Source: Oscillospiraceae bacterium (GTDB taxonomy: Bacteria; Bacillota; Clostridia; Oscillospirales; Ruminococcaceae). From it: 64,000 nt of DNA. Of this stretch, positions 27,704 to 36,983 are shown one piece after another (positions within the stretch are counted from its first letter, which is position 1; each line of letters begins with the position of its first letter). The notes under the pieces are model-generated. The model saw nothing but the letters and a program-made list of their open reading frames with translations. It was not told where the DNA came from and did no database searches. Both the position numbers and the translations under genes were made by a program. Where the stretch lies: positions 1-64,000 of the forward strand of contig JAFUIS010000020.1 of assembly GCA_017468365.1 (NCBI GenBank). The letters run 5' to 3'.

Positions 27704-28636
27704 ATGACGGAATATCTGCCGGAAGGCTATCTTATAGACACAGTAAAAAACAAGGCGTTCCTCTCTTCTTTTGAAAACCTTGATGCGGCCATGAAAAACC
27801 GAAACGTTCTTGAAGCGAAGGTCGTTCTTTGCACCGCCGCACACGACCTTATCGTTGACCTTGGGTGCATGAGAGGAATTATTCCCAGAGAGGAAGGCGC
27901 CATAGGCATTGAAAGCGGCGAAACAAAGGACATTGCGATAATTTCGCGGGTGAATAAACCGGTTTGTTTTTTTATCACCGCTTTTGACAAAGACAGAAGC
28001 GGAAGAAAAATTGCCGTTTGTTCAAGAAAAGCAGTACAGGAGGAATGCCGCGCAAATTTTCTTGATAAACTTGTTCCCGGGGATATCATTCCTGCGGTGG
28101 TGACCCACATGGAAAGCTTCGGGTGTTTTGCGGATATAGGCTGCGGAATTTCTTCGCTTCTTCCCATTGACAGCATAAGCGTTTCAAGGATAGGTCACCC
28201 TTCCGACCGTTTTAAAAACGGTCAGAGGATATTTGCCGCGGTTTCGGGACGGGATTCTTTTGGAAGGATATGCCTTTCGCACAAGGAACTTTTGGGAACG
28301 TGGGAACAAAATGCGGAGAATTTTTCTCCGGGAGAAACGGTTTCGGGCATCATACGCTCGGTGGAAGATTATGGAGTTTTTGTGGAACTTGCACCGAACC
28401 TTGCGGGACTTGCGGAACCTTGCAACCATCTTGTTCCCGGACAGCAGGCTTCGGTTTACATCAAAAGCCTTATTCCGGATAAAATGAAGATAAAGCTCAT
28501 CATAGTCGACGTTTTTGACGAAGAGACGATGCCTTCAGCTTTTGAATATTACATCACGAAAGGACATCTTGATTTCTGGCAGTACTCTCCCCTTTCGTCG
28601 CCAAAAACCGTTTTTACCGATTTCAGGAATGAGTAA
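27704..28636 (+). CDS. S1 RNA-binding domain protein
   Basis: 310 residues with two recognisable S1-like units: one near residues 128-200 (VVTHMESFGCFADIGCG, RICLSHKELLGTW) and one near 218-270 (VSGIIRSVEDYGVFVEL). An N-terminal part of about 120 residues resembles a degenerate third unit. Such proteins bind RNA or ribosomes. GGAGG lies eight bases before ATG 27704. The 3' end overlaps the convergent glucosaminidase gene by 14 bases. A specific role is not known. Confidence 0.8.
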   Translation: MTEYLPEGYLIDTVKNKAFLSSFENLDAAMKNRNVLEAKVVLCTAAHDLIVDLGCMRGIIPREEGAIGIESGETKDIAIISRVNKPVCFFITAFDKDRSGRKIAVCSRKAVQEECRANFLDKLVPGDIIPAVVTHMESFGCFADIGCGISSLLPIDSISVSRIGHPSDRFKNGQRIFAAVSGRDSFGRICLSHKELLGTWEQNAENFSPGETVSGIIRSVEDYGVFVELAPNLAGLAEPCNHLVPGQQASVYIKSLIPDKMKIKLIIVDVFDEETMPSAFEYYITKGHLDFWQYSPLSSPKTVFTDFRNE

Positions 28637-29165
28637 GAACGGTTATTCCGCAGGGTGAATTTTCTTCGGGCAGGCATGGTTTTCCCGCTTTTTCAAAAAT
28701 CAAAACCATTATTTCGAGAACTTTTTCTTCCCAGAATAAATTTCCGTTATAGCAGACGTTGACTGCAGAAACGGTTTTTCCATAGTGATATTTTCCGCTT
28801 TCGGAAAGGTAATTCTGTTTTATTTTTGAGGCGACGAAATCGATGCAGGCGGATTTTGAAGAAAAACTTTTTCCGCTCCAGCCGAAGATGTTGTTTTCGC
28901 GAAAACAGGTTTTTCCCCATCCGGATTCCAAAGCTGAGACCGCTGCGAGGAAAACCGCGTTCACGCCGTATTTTCTTTCGGCGGTGATGAAATCTTCGGC
29001 ATAAAGTGAGAGTTCGCCTTTTAAACCTTTTGAAAGTTCTTCAGCGGTATACCCGCTTTTTTCGGTAAGATCGAGAAACCGAGCTTCGCCGTAGGTCATG
29101 GCGAAAGCTTCCGTTCCGGAAAAGACAAGAAATAAAGTTATTAAAAAAGCAAAAAGTTTTTTCAT
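28623..29165 (-). CDS. Secreted glucosaminidase-domain protein
   Basis: 180 residues with a cleavable signal peptide (about residues 1-22, ending TEAFA) and a glucosaminidase-family domain (PF01832) expected to cut glycan strands. Visible are the catalytic-region pattern NAVFLAAVSALESGWGKTCFRENNIFGWSGK and a later VNVCYNGNLFWEEKV. It is shorter than autolysins and lacks wall-binding repeats. It is preceded on the same strand by spoVFB after a hairpin region, so a sporulation link is possible but unproven. Confidence 0.8.
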   Translation of the reverse strand: MKKLFAFLITLFLVFSGTEAFAMTYGEARFLDLTEKSGYTAEELSKGLKGELSLYAEDFITAERKYGVNAVFLAAVSALESGWGKTCFRENNIFGWSGKSFSSKSACIDFVASKIKQNYLSESGKYHYGKTVSAVNVCYNGNLFWEEKVLEIMVLIFEKAGKPCLPEENSPCGITVLTHS

Positions 29166-29167
29166 TG

Positions 29168-29233
29168 AATAAAGCTCCGTTCATTTTTTACTCTGTGAAG
29201 CACACAGAGCATTGGAAAAAAACGGAGCTTTTA
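29168..29233 (-). terminator. Nested hairpin after spoVFB
   Basis: Outer arms AAAGCTCCGTT and AACGGAGCTTT enclose a second perfect hairpin CTCTGTG/CACAGAG. It lies right after the spoVFB stop and could end that transcript before the glucosaminidase gene. Confidence 0.6.
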
Positions 29234-29240
29234 TTCATTT

Positions 29241-29813
29241 TTATCCAAAAAGCGGCTGGATCTGTTTTCCCAAAAGGGCGGATTCTATCGCACTTTCACT
29301 TTTTTCAAAATGTGCCACCAGCGAAGCGGGCTTCTTTTCGGGCGAATCCTGCCCCATTGGAACGAAATAGACGTTTTTTGCATTCATAAGGCGGCCTATG
29401 TTCTGTGCGGAAGCACCCAGAGCATCGTTTGTGGAAACGGCGATGACGAGAGGTCTTCCGTTTCGAAGGTGGGCTTTTGCCGCCATTGTGACCGCGGTAT
29501 CGGTTATTCCGTTTGCAAGTTTTCCGAGGGTATTGCCGGTGCAGGGTTCGATGAGAAGGACGTCGAGAAGCGCCTTTGGACCTATGGGTTCCGCCTCGGG
29601 AACTGTCGTTATGGGAGGTTTTTTGCAAATTTCGGTTATGCGGCGGATGAAATCTTCCGCTTTTCCGAAGCGGCTGTTTATGGATGCGGCGCCTTCGGAC
29701 ATTATGGGGGTTATATCGTAGATTTTTGAAAGTTTTTCCATCTCCGCAAGGACTTTTTCGAAGGTGCAGAAAGACCCGCAAAGAGCGAAACCCAAACGTT
29801 TTTTATCACTCAT
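29241..29813 (-). CDS. spoVFB: Dipicolinate synthase subunit B
   Basis: Flavoprotein-like subunit that with SpoVFA makes dipicolinic acid in the mother cell for spore heat resistance. The 190-residue product shows RLGFALCGSFCTFEKVLAEM, the EPCTGNTLGKLANGITDTAVTMAAKAHLR-type core (seen as LIEPCTGNTLGKLANG) and YFVPMGQDSPEKKPASLVA near the end. The start at 29813 is chosen because CGGAG lies seven bases upstream; it overlaps the spoVFA stop by eight bases, indicating coupling. Confidence 0.94.
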   Translation of the reverse strand: MSDKKRLGFALCGSFCTFEKVLAEMEKLSKIYDITPIMSEGAASINSRFGKAEDFIRRITEICKKPPITTVPEAEPIGPKALLDVLLIEPCTGNTLGKLANGITDTAVTMAAKAHLRNGRPLVIAVSTNDALGASAQNIGRLMNAKNVYFVPMGQDSPEKKPASLVAHFEKSESAIESALLGKQIQPLFG

Positions 29814-30684
29814 GCTCATTCTCCGTTTCGTCAATAATATTGAGCACCGTATCGCAGACGATTTCGCCGGCGGTTTTTGGCGCGAACTTTCCCGGAAGTC
29901 CGAGAGCCTTTTTTGCGGTTATTCCCAGTTCTTTTGCTGCTTCGAAATCCGTTCCGCAGGGTTCGGAGGCAAGGTCTATAACTATTGCGTCCTTATTAAC
30001 GAGCACCAGTTTTTCGCGGTTGAGCACCATTGTGGGAACGGTGTTGAAAACAACGCGGAATTTTGAAATTTCGCCATCAAGAAGCCGAAATTCAAGGGGA
30101 GTCATTCCTTCGGAACGGATCCACGCAAGCTCGGAAAAGCGCCTTGCTGCAACGGTGACCTTTGCATCGAGGGCCTTTAAAATCGAGGAAAGAAGCCTTC
30201 CTATTCTTCCGTGGCCGAGAATGAGCACCGGAACTCCGCTTACGGATTCGCTGAGCATTTCCATTGAAAGTGCGGCGGCAGCTTCGGCTGTTATGGCGGC
30301 GTTTCTTACCGCAAACTCTTCGCGGTGATAATAATCGAAAGTTTTTATTTCCCTTTCTTTTGCATTTTCGGCAATATCCTTTGGAATGAGTCCGCCCATG
30401 AGCACCGAGCCTTTCGGAAGGTTTTCAATTATTTCGGAAAGGGGTGTTTTTTCTTTTGAAAAGGCGGTTTTTAAAAAGCCCTCTCCGTCCGAACAAGGAA
30501 GCGGAAGCACCGTTATTTCACATTTTTGAAGTTCCGTCACTGTTTTTATATGTACCGCTTCATCCGGAAGTTTTGCCTCATCAAGTCCGAGGGCAAAAAC
30601 TTTGAAGCCTTTTTCCACAAGCGACCTTATAAGATAAATCGAACGAAGGTCGCCGCCTGCAACGCAGAAAGAACGTTTTTTCAT
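29806..30684 (-). CDS. spoVFA: Dipicolinate synthase subunit A
   Basis: NAD(P)-dependent subunit of dipicolinate synthase. The 292-residue product begins with CVAGGDLRSIYLIRSL and has the Rossmann motif VLILGHGRIGRLLSSIL at about residues 152-168. Length is typical. It is upstream of and overlaps spoVFB. Presence of the pair indicates an endospore former. No convincing sigma-K promoter could be assigned by eye in the 123-base divergent region. Confidence 0.93.
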   Translation of the reverse strand: MKKRSFCVAGGDLRSIYLIRSLVEKGFKVFALGLDEAKLPDEAVHIKTVTELQKCEITVLPLPCSDGEGFLKTAFSKEKTPLSEIIENLPKGSVLMGGLIPKDIAENAKEREIKTFDYYHREEFAVRNAAITAEAAAALSMEMLSESVSGVPVLILGHGRIGRLLSSILKALDAKVTVAARRFSELAWIRSEGMTPLEFRLLDGEISKFRVVFNTVPTMVLNREKLVLVNKDAIVIDLASEPCGTDFEAAKELGITAKKALGLPGKFAPKTAGEIVCDTVLNIIDETENEHE

Positions 30685-30718
30685 TTTGGTGAAACCTCCT
30701 GCTCTTTTTTCCGTTGGT

Positions 30719-30783
30719 ATATTCTATGCCGCAAGGCGCTTTTTTGGTCACGGTAACCGCAAAAGCGTTTTTTTCATAGAATG
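30719..30783. repeat. Inverted repeat in spoVFA divergent region
   Basis: ATTCTATG near 30720 and CATAGAAT near 30775 flank a GC-rich core with nested GGCGCTTTT/AAAAGCG and GGTcacgGTAACC elements. It could be a leader hairpin or a regulatory site shared by the two divergent genes. Confidence 0.45.
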
Positions 30784-30807
30784 GAGAGCGAAAGGGGGAT
30801 TTTTTGA

Positions 30808-31167
30808 ATGTTTTTTGACAGTCTTGCGGTTTTTGCGCTCACTTTTTTTGCCGCGCTTGGAATGGTGGAGGCATCGGAATGGCTTTTGAGAAATCCGTTC
30901 AGGAAAGATATCAAAAAGACGGTTTTTGTTGTTGCGAAGGCTTCTTCCGTTCCCGAAGAGGACCTTGAACCGGCACTCAGGACGATTTTTTCGGAAACGG
31001 AAGGACAGAAAAGGCGGATTTTTCTTGACTGCTCCGGAGTTTCTGAAGAGGGGTTTATTATTTGTGAAAACCTTTCAAAAAGATTTGATTGCGAAATATT
31101 TTTAAGCGAAGAAGAACTTGTTTCACTTATGGACGAATATTTACACGGAAGCGAAAAAACTGTATAA
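30808..31167 (+). CDS. Membrane-anchored hypothetical protein, 119 residues
   Basis: N-terminal membrane segment (about residues 4-20, SLAVFALTFFAALGMVE) followed by a soluble part containing VFVVAKASSVPEEDLEPALR and RRIFLDCSGVSEEGFIICE. AAAGGGGGA precedes the ATG. I do not recognise the family. It sits between spoVFA (divergent) and recD2, whose promoter lies in its 3' end. Similar small anchored proteins occur near spore genes, but a role here is only a guess. Confidence 0.65.
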   Translation: MFFDSLAVFALTFFAALGMVEASEWLLRNPFRKDIKKTVFVVAKASSVPEEDLEPALRTIFSETEGQKRRIFLDCSGVSEEGFIICENLSKRFDCEIFLSEEELVSLMDEYLHGSEKTV

Positions 31168-31168
31168 T
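31140..31168 (+). promoter_or_regulatory. recD2 promoter
   Basis: TTTACA (31140-31145), 17 bp, TATAAT (31163-31168), inside the end of the upstream gene. Confidence 0.6.
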
Positions 31169-31199
31169 AGACTTATAATTATAAGATGGGGTAAAATGC

Positions 31200-33410
31200 A
31201 TGCTTGATAAAAACGAGAAACAGGAACCGGAGCGCATCAGCGGCACAGTTGACGGAATAGTCTGTTACAAGGCCGAGAGCGGTTTTACGGTATTTGATCT
31301 TGATATGCAGGGCGAGCTTGTCACTGTTGTTGGTGAGCTTGGCAAAGTTGAAGCCGGCGAGGAGGTTGTTCTCACCGGCACTTTCGCGTCCCACCCCACC
31401 TATGGAAGCCAGTTTCGGGCGGACGTTTGCGAAAGAAGGCTTCCCGCTTCGGCAACCGCCATAAGAAAATATCTTTCGGGCGGGTCTTTTAAAGGTGTCG
31501 GTCCGGCCATTGCAAAAAGGATAGTTGAAGCTTTCGGAGAATATACTCTTGAGGTCATTGAAAACAGCCCCATGGACCTTGCGAGAGTAAAAGGCGTTTC
31601 GGAAAAACTTGCCCTTGAAATAAACGAGGAATTTCAGCGCGCTTTCGGTGCGCGAAAAGCCATGACCGCTTTGCAGGAATTCGGTCTTCCTGCGGCGGTT
31701 GCCGTAAGGGCATGGAAAAAATGGGGTTCTTCCGCCATGGATTACATAAGAGAAAACCCCTATCTTCTTTGTGATCCGGAAATCGGAGTTGATTTTTCTG
31801 AGGCGGATGCGATTTTTGTCAAAAAAGGCGACCCGCAGGACATGAGAAGACTTAAAGCCGGAATAAAGCACGTTCTTGTTCACAACCTTGACAACGGTCA
31901 CACCTGTCTTCCTGAAGAGAGTCTTCTTGCTGCTGCGGCGGGACTTTTGGGCGAAGCGGACGAAATGGCCGACGCTCTTGAAGAACTTATTGAAAAAGAG
32001 GACCTTAACGAATATTACAGGGGCGAGAGAAGATTTATCTATCTTCCGGAGCTTTTTATTGCGGAAACCACCGCCGCCGGACGCATCAAAATGATGCTTA
32101 TGGGAAGCAGCGAACAAAGTTCTGCGGCACTTGAAAGATCCATTGAACTTCTTGAAGAGGAACTTGGAATAGAATATGACGTTTTGCAGAAAAGAGCGCT
32201 TAAAAACGCGGTGCAGAACCATGTTTTTGTGCTTACGGGCGGTCCCGGTACCGGTAAGACAACGACTCTTAACGCGCTGATAAAACTTCTTGAACAGCAG
32301 GGCGATGAAGTTATGCTTGCGGCGCCCACCGGAAGAGCTGCGAAACGACTTGCGGAACTTACCGGTCATGAGGCAAAGACCATTCACCGTCTTCTGGAAG
32401 TGGATTATTCCGGAAGCGAACTTGTGCCGGTTTTCAGAAGAAACGAGCGCAACCCGCTCAAATGCGACACCCTTATTGTGGACGAGATGTCCATGGTGGA
32501 TGCGCTTCTTTTTGATTCGCTTCTCAGGGCGCTTCCCTTTCACAGCAGACTTGTTATGGTCGGCGACAGCGACCAGCTGCCTTCGGTCGGTGCGGGAAAC
32601 GTTCTTCATGACCTTATAAAATCCGATATTCTTCCTTCGGTGAAGCTTGACACCATTTTCCGTCAGGCGGCGGAAAGCATGATAGTAACCAACGCTCACG
32701 ACATTGTAAGCGGCGAATACCCCTATCTTGAATCCAAGGACAACGACTTTTTCTTTCTTCCGAGACAGACGGAAAGCGAATGTGCAAAGACGGTTTGTCA
32801 GCTTTGTGAAAAGCGGCTTCCGAAGGCATACGGTTTTTCGCCCATGTGGGACGTTCAGGTGCTTTGTCCCGGAAAAAGAGGCGAAGCCGGAACCTGGAAC
32901 CTTAACATCGAACTCCAGAAATGCCTTAACCCCGCGGACGGAAAGAAAAAGGAATTCCGCCAGGGCGGTCACCTTTTCCGTGAAGGCGACAAGGTCATGC
33001 AGACCAGAAACGATTATGACATGACCTGGACGAAGGACGACGGCGAAATTGGAAGAGGAGTTTTTAACGGCGATATCGGCGTTATCGAAAAAATCGACCC
33101 TATCGGAAGAATGATGGCCATTCGATTTGACGACAGAACCGCGGAATATCCTTTTGACAGTGCGAACGAACTTGACCACGCATATGCGGTAACAGTCCAC
33201 AAAAGTCAAGGCAGCGAATTTGAAGCGGTCATCATTCCCCTTTTTGAGGCAAATTCGAGGCTTTATTACAGAAAGCTGCTTTATACCGCGGTTACAAGGG
33301 CAAAAAAACTTCTTGTTATCGTTGGAAGCGCAAGGGCGGTAATGACCATGGTTGACAACAACCGCCAGAGCGGAAGATTCACTAATCTTCGTTTTATGAT
33401 AAAAGAATAA
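31200..33410 (+). CDS. recD2: ATP-dependent RecD2-type DNA helicase
   Basis: SF1B 5'-3' helicase of the RecD2 group that works without RecBC in repair and mismatch tolerance. The 736-residue product has the N-terminal OB and helix-hairpin-helix regions (SGTVDGIVCYKAESGFTVF; GVGPAIAKRI; VKGVSEKLA), Walker A GGPGTGKTTTL at about residue 347, Walker B LIVDEMSMVDALL, the GDSDQLPSVGAGNVL motif and C-terminal HKSQGSEF. Length is typical. The ATG at 31200 lies 32 bases after the -10. Confidence 0.94.
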   Translation: MLDKNEKQEPERISGTVDGIVCYKAESGFTVFDLDMQGELVTVVGELGKVEAGEEVVLTGTFASHPTYGSQFRADVCERRLPASATAIRKYLSGGSFKGVGPAIAKRIVEAFGEYTLEVIENSPMDLARVKGVSEKLALEINEEFQRAFGARKAMTALQEFGLPAAVAVRAWKKWGSSAMDYIRENPYLLCDPEIGVDFSEADAIFVKKGDPQDMRRLKAGIKHVLVHNLDNGHTCLPEESLLAAAAGLLGEADEMADALEELIEKEDLNEYYRGERRFIYLPELFIAETTAAGRIKMMLMGSSEQSSAALERSIELLEEELGIEYDVLQKRALKNAVQNHVFVLTGGPGTGKTTTLNALIKLLEQQGDEVMLAAPTGRAAKRLAELTGHEAKTIHRLLEVDYSGSELVPVFRRNERNPLKCDTLIVDEMSMVDALLFDSLLRALPFHSRLVMVGDSDQLPSVGAGNVLHDLIKSDILPSVKLDTIFRQAAESMIVTNAHDIVSGEYPYLESKDNDFFFLPRQTESECAKTVCQLCEKRLPKAYGFSPMWDVQVLCPGKRGEAGTWNLNIELQKCLNPADGKKKEFRQGGHLFREGDKVMQTRNDYDMTWTKDDGEIGRGVFNGDIGVIEKIDPIGRMMAIRFDDRTAEYPFDSANELDHAYAVTVHKSQGSEFEAVIIPLFEANSRLYYRKLLYTAVTRAKKLLVIVGSARAVMTMVDNNRQSGRFTNLRFMIKE

Positions 33411-33428
33411 AAATTAATATTTTATAAA

Positions 33429-33464
33429 TTGACATTCTTTGATTTTGGTTTTACTCTATATAAT
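33429..33464 (+). promoter_or_regulatory. mreB promoter region
   Basis: A consensus TTGACA at 33429-33434 is followed at 17 bp by TACTCT (33452-33457); a better TATAAT at 33459-33464 is 24 bp away. The exact -10 is unclear. Confidence 0.4.
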
Positions 33465-33492
33465 ATAAATTTTAAAAAATCGGAGGACAATA

Positions 33493-34509
33493 ATGCCTGC
33501 TGATATTGGAATAGATCTCGGTACCACAAAAATAATCGTTTATGAATCCGGACGCGGAGTTGTTTTTCGCGAGCCGAATATTGTTGCGGTAAATAACGAC
33601 ACCGGCGAAGTTCTTGCCGTGGGCGAAAGCGCCTATAAAATGGTGGGAAGGACCCCGGGCTATATTTCAGCCGTGAGCCCTATGGGCGGCGGAGTTATTT
33701 CCGACTATAATCTTACGAACGTTCTTATTCACCACGCGCTTAAAAAAGTTTGCGGCGACAGCTATCTTAAACCAAGGGTCGCTATCTGCGTTCCGTCCAT
33801 TATCACCGACGTTGAACAAAGAGCGGTTGTTGACGCGGCGCTTGCCGCAGGTGCAAGAAAGGTTTTTCTTATCGAAGAACCGGTTGCCGCGGCAATGGGC
33901 GCGGGACTTGATATTTCCAAGGCCGACGGCAGACTTATCGTTGACATCGGCGGCGGAACTTCGGACATTGCGCTTCTTTCCCTTTCGGGCGTTGTGTGCA
34001 AGCATTCCATAAAGCTTGCGGGACAGCGTTTTGATGAAGAGATAATCCGCTATATCCGTCTTCGCCACGGAATCCTTATAGGCGAAAAAATGGCGGAAGA
34101 GGTAAAGAAAAACATCGGCACCTGCTGGAATTTTGAGGACGACAGAACTTTTGAAGTCAAGGGAAGGAACCTTCTTACCGGACTTCCCGGAAAGACGACT
34201 ATAACCTGGCAGGAGCTTTCGGATATTTTTTATGACCTTGCGGACCAGCTTGCCGCGGCCATTCAGAAGGTTTTTGAAAAGACTCCGCCGGAACTTGCGG
34301 GCGACGTTAAGGCCAACGGAATCCTTCTTACCGGCGGCGGTGCAAGACTTCACGGGCTTGATAAATATCTTGCGCACCGCTTTAACCTTAAATGCGAGGT
34401 TGCGAAAAACCCGGAAGAATGCGTCGCCATAGGCACCGGGGAATCTTTTAACCTTCAGGGATATCTTCGCGACTGCATTTCCGAAGCTAACAACAGACTT
34501 CATGGATAA
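33493..34509 (+). CDS. mreB: Rod shape-determining protein MreB/Mbl
   Basis: Actin-like cytoskeletal ATPase that guides wall elongation at the inner membrane face. The 338-residue product has actin-fold motifs DIGIDLGTTKIIVY (phosphate 1), LIVDIGGGTSDIALLS (phosphate 2) and GILLTGGGARLHGL (adenosine), plus the IEEPVAAAMGAGL stretch. Length is standard. CGGAGG precedes the ATG. No mreC or mreD follow, so it may be an Mbl-like paralog. Its stop overlaps the TraX-family ATG by eight bases. Confidence 0.93.
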   Translation: MPADIGIDLGTTKIIVYESGRGVVFREPNIVAVNNDTGEVLAVGESAYKMVGRTPGYISAVSPMGGGVISDYNLTNVLIHHALKKVCGDSYLKPRVAICVPSIITDVEQRAVVDAALAAGARKVFLIEEPVAAAMGAGLDISKADGRLIVDIGGGTSDIALLSLSGVVCKHSIKLAGQRFDEEIIRYIRLRHGILIGEKMAEEVKKNIGTCWNFEDDRTFEVKGRNLLTGLPGKTTITWQELSDIFYDLADQLAAAIQKVFEKTPPELAGDVKANGILLTGGGARLHGLDKYLAHRFNLKCEVAKNPEECVAIGTGESFNLQGYLRDCISEANNRLHG

Positions 34510-35170
34510 TAAAATTTCAACCAACCTTGACACCGGTCTTTTGAAAGTCATTGCTTTTTTGACGATGCTTATTGACCACGTGGGATATATGTTTTTTCCA
34601 AACGAGGCGATTTGGAGGATCATCGGAAGAATATCTTTTCCGCTTTTTGCTTATTGCCTTGTCATCGGATTTCTTAAAACGAAAAACCTTAGGAAATATT
34701 TTCTGAGGCTTGGAATTTTTGCCGCGGTTTCGCAGGCGCCTTATGTTTTTTGTTTTTATCCCGACGCACCAACGCTTCACCTTAACATAGGCTTTACTCT
34801 TCTTCTGGGGCTTTGGGCGCTTTACGCACTTCAGCGAAAAAAATTTTTTCAGTTTGCCGCGGCCGTTCTGCTTTCGCTTTTTCCGGCGGTGGAATACGGC
34901 ATTTACGGCGTTTTGCTTATTGCCGCCATGGGATTTTTTATTGACGGAAAGAGAAGTTTTTTTGGAATTTGCATAGGCATTTATCTTGCGTCGCCGTTTT
35001 TCGGAGTTTTTTCCGACATTGCGCCGGCTGTTCAGGGTTTTGCCGCTTTTGCTGTGGTTCCCCTTGTCATAAAGACAAATTCAAAAATAAAGATACCCAG
35101 GTGGCTGAATTACGGATTTTATCCGGCGCATCTTTGCGTTTTGGCTCTTCTGGGTTATCTTATCAAATAA
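34502..35170 (+). CDS. TraX family membrane protein
   Basis: 222 residues with about seven hydrophobic segments. The start LLKVIAFLTMLIDHVGYMFFP and IIGRISFPLFAYCLVIGFLKTKN are the TraX-family signature (PF05857). TraX of F plasmid acetylates pilin, but chromosomal members in Firmicutes have unknown substrates and are thought to be acyltransferase-like. It overlaps mreB and precedes an ABC exporter by 15 bases, suggesting one transcript. Confidence 0.88.
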   Translation: MDNKISTNLDTGLLKVIAFLTMLIDHVGYMFFPNEAIWRIIGRISFPLFAYCLVIGFLKTKNLRKYFLRLGIFAAVSQAPYVFCFYPDAPTLHLNIGFTLLLGLWALYALQRKKFFQFAAAVLLSLFPAVEYGIYGVLLIAAMGFFIDGKRSFFGICIGIYLASPFFGVFSDIAPAVQGFAAFAVVPLVIKTNSKIKIPRWLNYGFYPAHLCVLALLGYLIK

Positions 35171-35185
35171 AAGGACGTGAAAACA

Positions 35186-36937
35186 ATGGAAAAGAAAACG
35201 GGCAAAGCGGGACTTCTTCGCCGCTTTCTTCCCTATTACAGACCCTATCTTCCGACACTTGCGCTGGACCTTTTATGCGCGGTTCTGACCACCGTTTGCG
35301 ACATCGTTTTGCCGATGATAGTACGAACCATTACCAACGCGGCAACGGAAGATATTGGTGCGCTTTCGGTAAGGCTTATTCTTGAAATTGCGGGAATTTA
35401 TCTTATTCTTCGCGTTATCGACACCGCGACGAACTATTTTATGGTAAACATCGGTCATATGATGGGCGCCCATCTTGAGGCGGATATGAGAAAGGACTTT
35501 TTCTCGCATCTTCAGGACCTGAGCTTCAGTTTTTACAGCAACAACAAAGTCGGTCAGCTTATGAGCCGACTTTCGAAAGACCTTTTTGACGTTACCGAAT
35601 TTTCCCACCATGCGCCGGAAGAGGTCCTTATCGGAATAGTTAAATTTGTTGCTTCGTTCATCATTCTTATGAGTGTCAACGTTCCGCTGACGGTTTTCAT
35701 CTTCCTTATGATCCCTTTCCTCGGATTTTTTGTTCTTAAGCTTAGAAGAGAACTTGAACACGCTTTTTATAGCGAACGTTCCCAGATAGGTGAAATAAAC
35801 GCGCAGATCGAGGACAGCCTTCTTGGAATCCGCGTTGTTCAAAGCTTTGCGAACGAGGACATTGAACGTGAAAAGTTCAGAAAGAACAACGAGGTTTTTC
35901 TTAAAATCAAAAAAAGAGCCTATAAGGCTCTTGGCAGGCTGCACTGCGTAATAAGACTTTTTGACGGATGCATGTATATTTCCGTTGTTGCTGCAGGCGG
36001 AATTTTCCTTATGAACGGACAGATCACCGCCGGCGACTATGCGGCTTATCTTCTTTATACCACCGTTCTTCTCAACACGGTTTCGCGCCTTGCGCAGTTT
36101 ACCGAAACCTTTATGCAGGGCTTTACCGGAATTGAACGTTTCTTTGAAATTATGGACGTTGAACCGGAAATCACCGATGCACCCAATGCTGAAGATATTG
36201 AAAACGTCACCGGTGAAATCATCCTTGAAAACGTTGCGTTCAAATACAGCGATTCCAACGAAACCGTTCTTTCCGGAATCGACCTTCACGTTAATCCCGG
36301 CGACAATATTGCTCTTGTTGGCCCTTCCGGCGGCGGAAAGACCACCCTTTCGAACCTTATTCCAAGATTTTATGACGTTTCGGAAGGACGTATCCTTCTT
36401 GACGGAAAAGATATCAGAAACATCACCCTTGAAAGTTTGCGCAACAACATCGGCGTTGTTCAGCAGGACGTTTATCTTTTCAGCGGAAGCATTTATGAAA
36501 ATATCCTTTACGGAAAACCCGGCGCAAGCCGCGAAGAAGTTATCGAAGCGGCAAAACTTGCCGGTGCTCACGAATTTATTTCCGCACTTGACGAAGGTTA
36601 TGATACCTATGTCGGCGAACGCGGCGTAAAGCTTTCGGGCGGACAGAAACAGAGAATTTCCATTGCGAGGGTATTTCTTAAAAACCCGGCGGTGCTCATT
36701 CTTGACGAGGCAACCTCGGCGCTTGACAACGAAAGCGAAAAAATGGTTCAGAAGAGCCTTGAAAGGCTTTCGGAAGGACGCACCGTTTTCACCATTGCTC
36801 ACCGCTTGAGCACCATTCGAAACGCGAAGACCATTCTGGTGCTCAACGACGAAGGAATTGTTGAGCAGGGCAACCACGAAGAGCTTATGGCCAAAAAAGG
36901 AGTTTATTACGGACTTCAGATGATGGCTGAAAGTTAA
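35186..36937 (+). CDS. ABC exporter, fused permease and ATPase
   Basis: Half-transporter of the MsbA/multidrug type, 583 residues, acting as a dimer in the cytoplasmic membrane. The N-terminal half has six predicted membrane helices. The ATPase half has Walker A GPSGGGKTTL (about 379-388), the Q-loop IGVVQQDVYLFSG, the signature LSGGQKQRI (about 482) and Walker B AVLILDEATSALD, then an H-loop TIAHRLST. ATG 35186 is favoured over GTG 35177 because of spacing to AAAAGGA. Substrate cannot be inferred. Confidence 0.92.
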   Translation: MEKKTGKAGLLRRFLPYYRPYLPTLALDLLCAVLTTVCDIVLPMIVRTITNAATEDIGALSVRLILEIAGIYLILRVIDTATNYFMVNIGHMMGAHLEADMRKDFFSHLQDLSFSFYSNNKVGQLMSRLSKDLFDVTEFSHHAPEEVLIGIVKFVASFIILMSVNVPLTVFIFLMIPFLGFFVLKLRRELEHAFYSERSQIGEINAQIEDSLLGIRVVQSFANEDIEREKFRKNNEVFLKIKKRAYKALGRLHCVIRLFDGCMYISVVAAGGIFLMNGQITAGDYAAYLLYTTVLLNTVSRLAQFTETFMQGFTGIERFFEIMDVEPEITDAPNAEDIENVTGEIILENVAFKYSDSNETVLSGIDLHVNPGDNIALVGPSGGGKTTLSNLIPRFYDVSEGRILLDGKDIRNITLESLRNNIGVVQQDVYLFSGSIYENILYGKPGASREEVIEAAKLAGAHEFISALDEGYDTYVGERGVKLSGGQKQRISIARVFLKNPAVLILDEATSALDNESEKMVQKSLERLSEGRTVFTIAHRLSTIRNAKTILVLNDEGIVEQGNHEELMAKKGVYYGLQMMAES

Positions 36938-36950
36938 AAAAACAGCAGTA

Positions 36951-36981
36951 AAAAAGGCACCGCAAAGCGGTGCCTTTTTTT
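36951..36981. terminator. Intrinsic terminator after ABC exporter
   Basis: AAAAAGGCACCGC/GCGGTGCCTTTTT with AAA loop; bidirectional between convergent genes. Confidence 0.9.
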
Positions 36982-36983
36982 GT

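Noticed and set aside
30686..30889. Short plus-strand frame upstream of the 119-residue gene
   Set aside because: It overlaps the start of the better-supported gene in another frame and covers the inverted repeat in the spoVFA divergent region.
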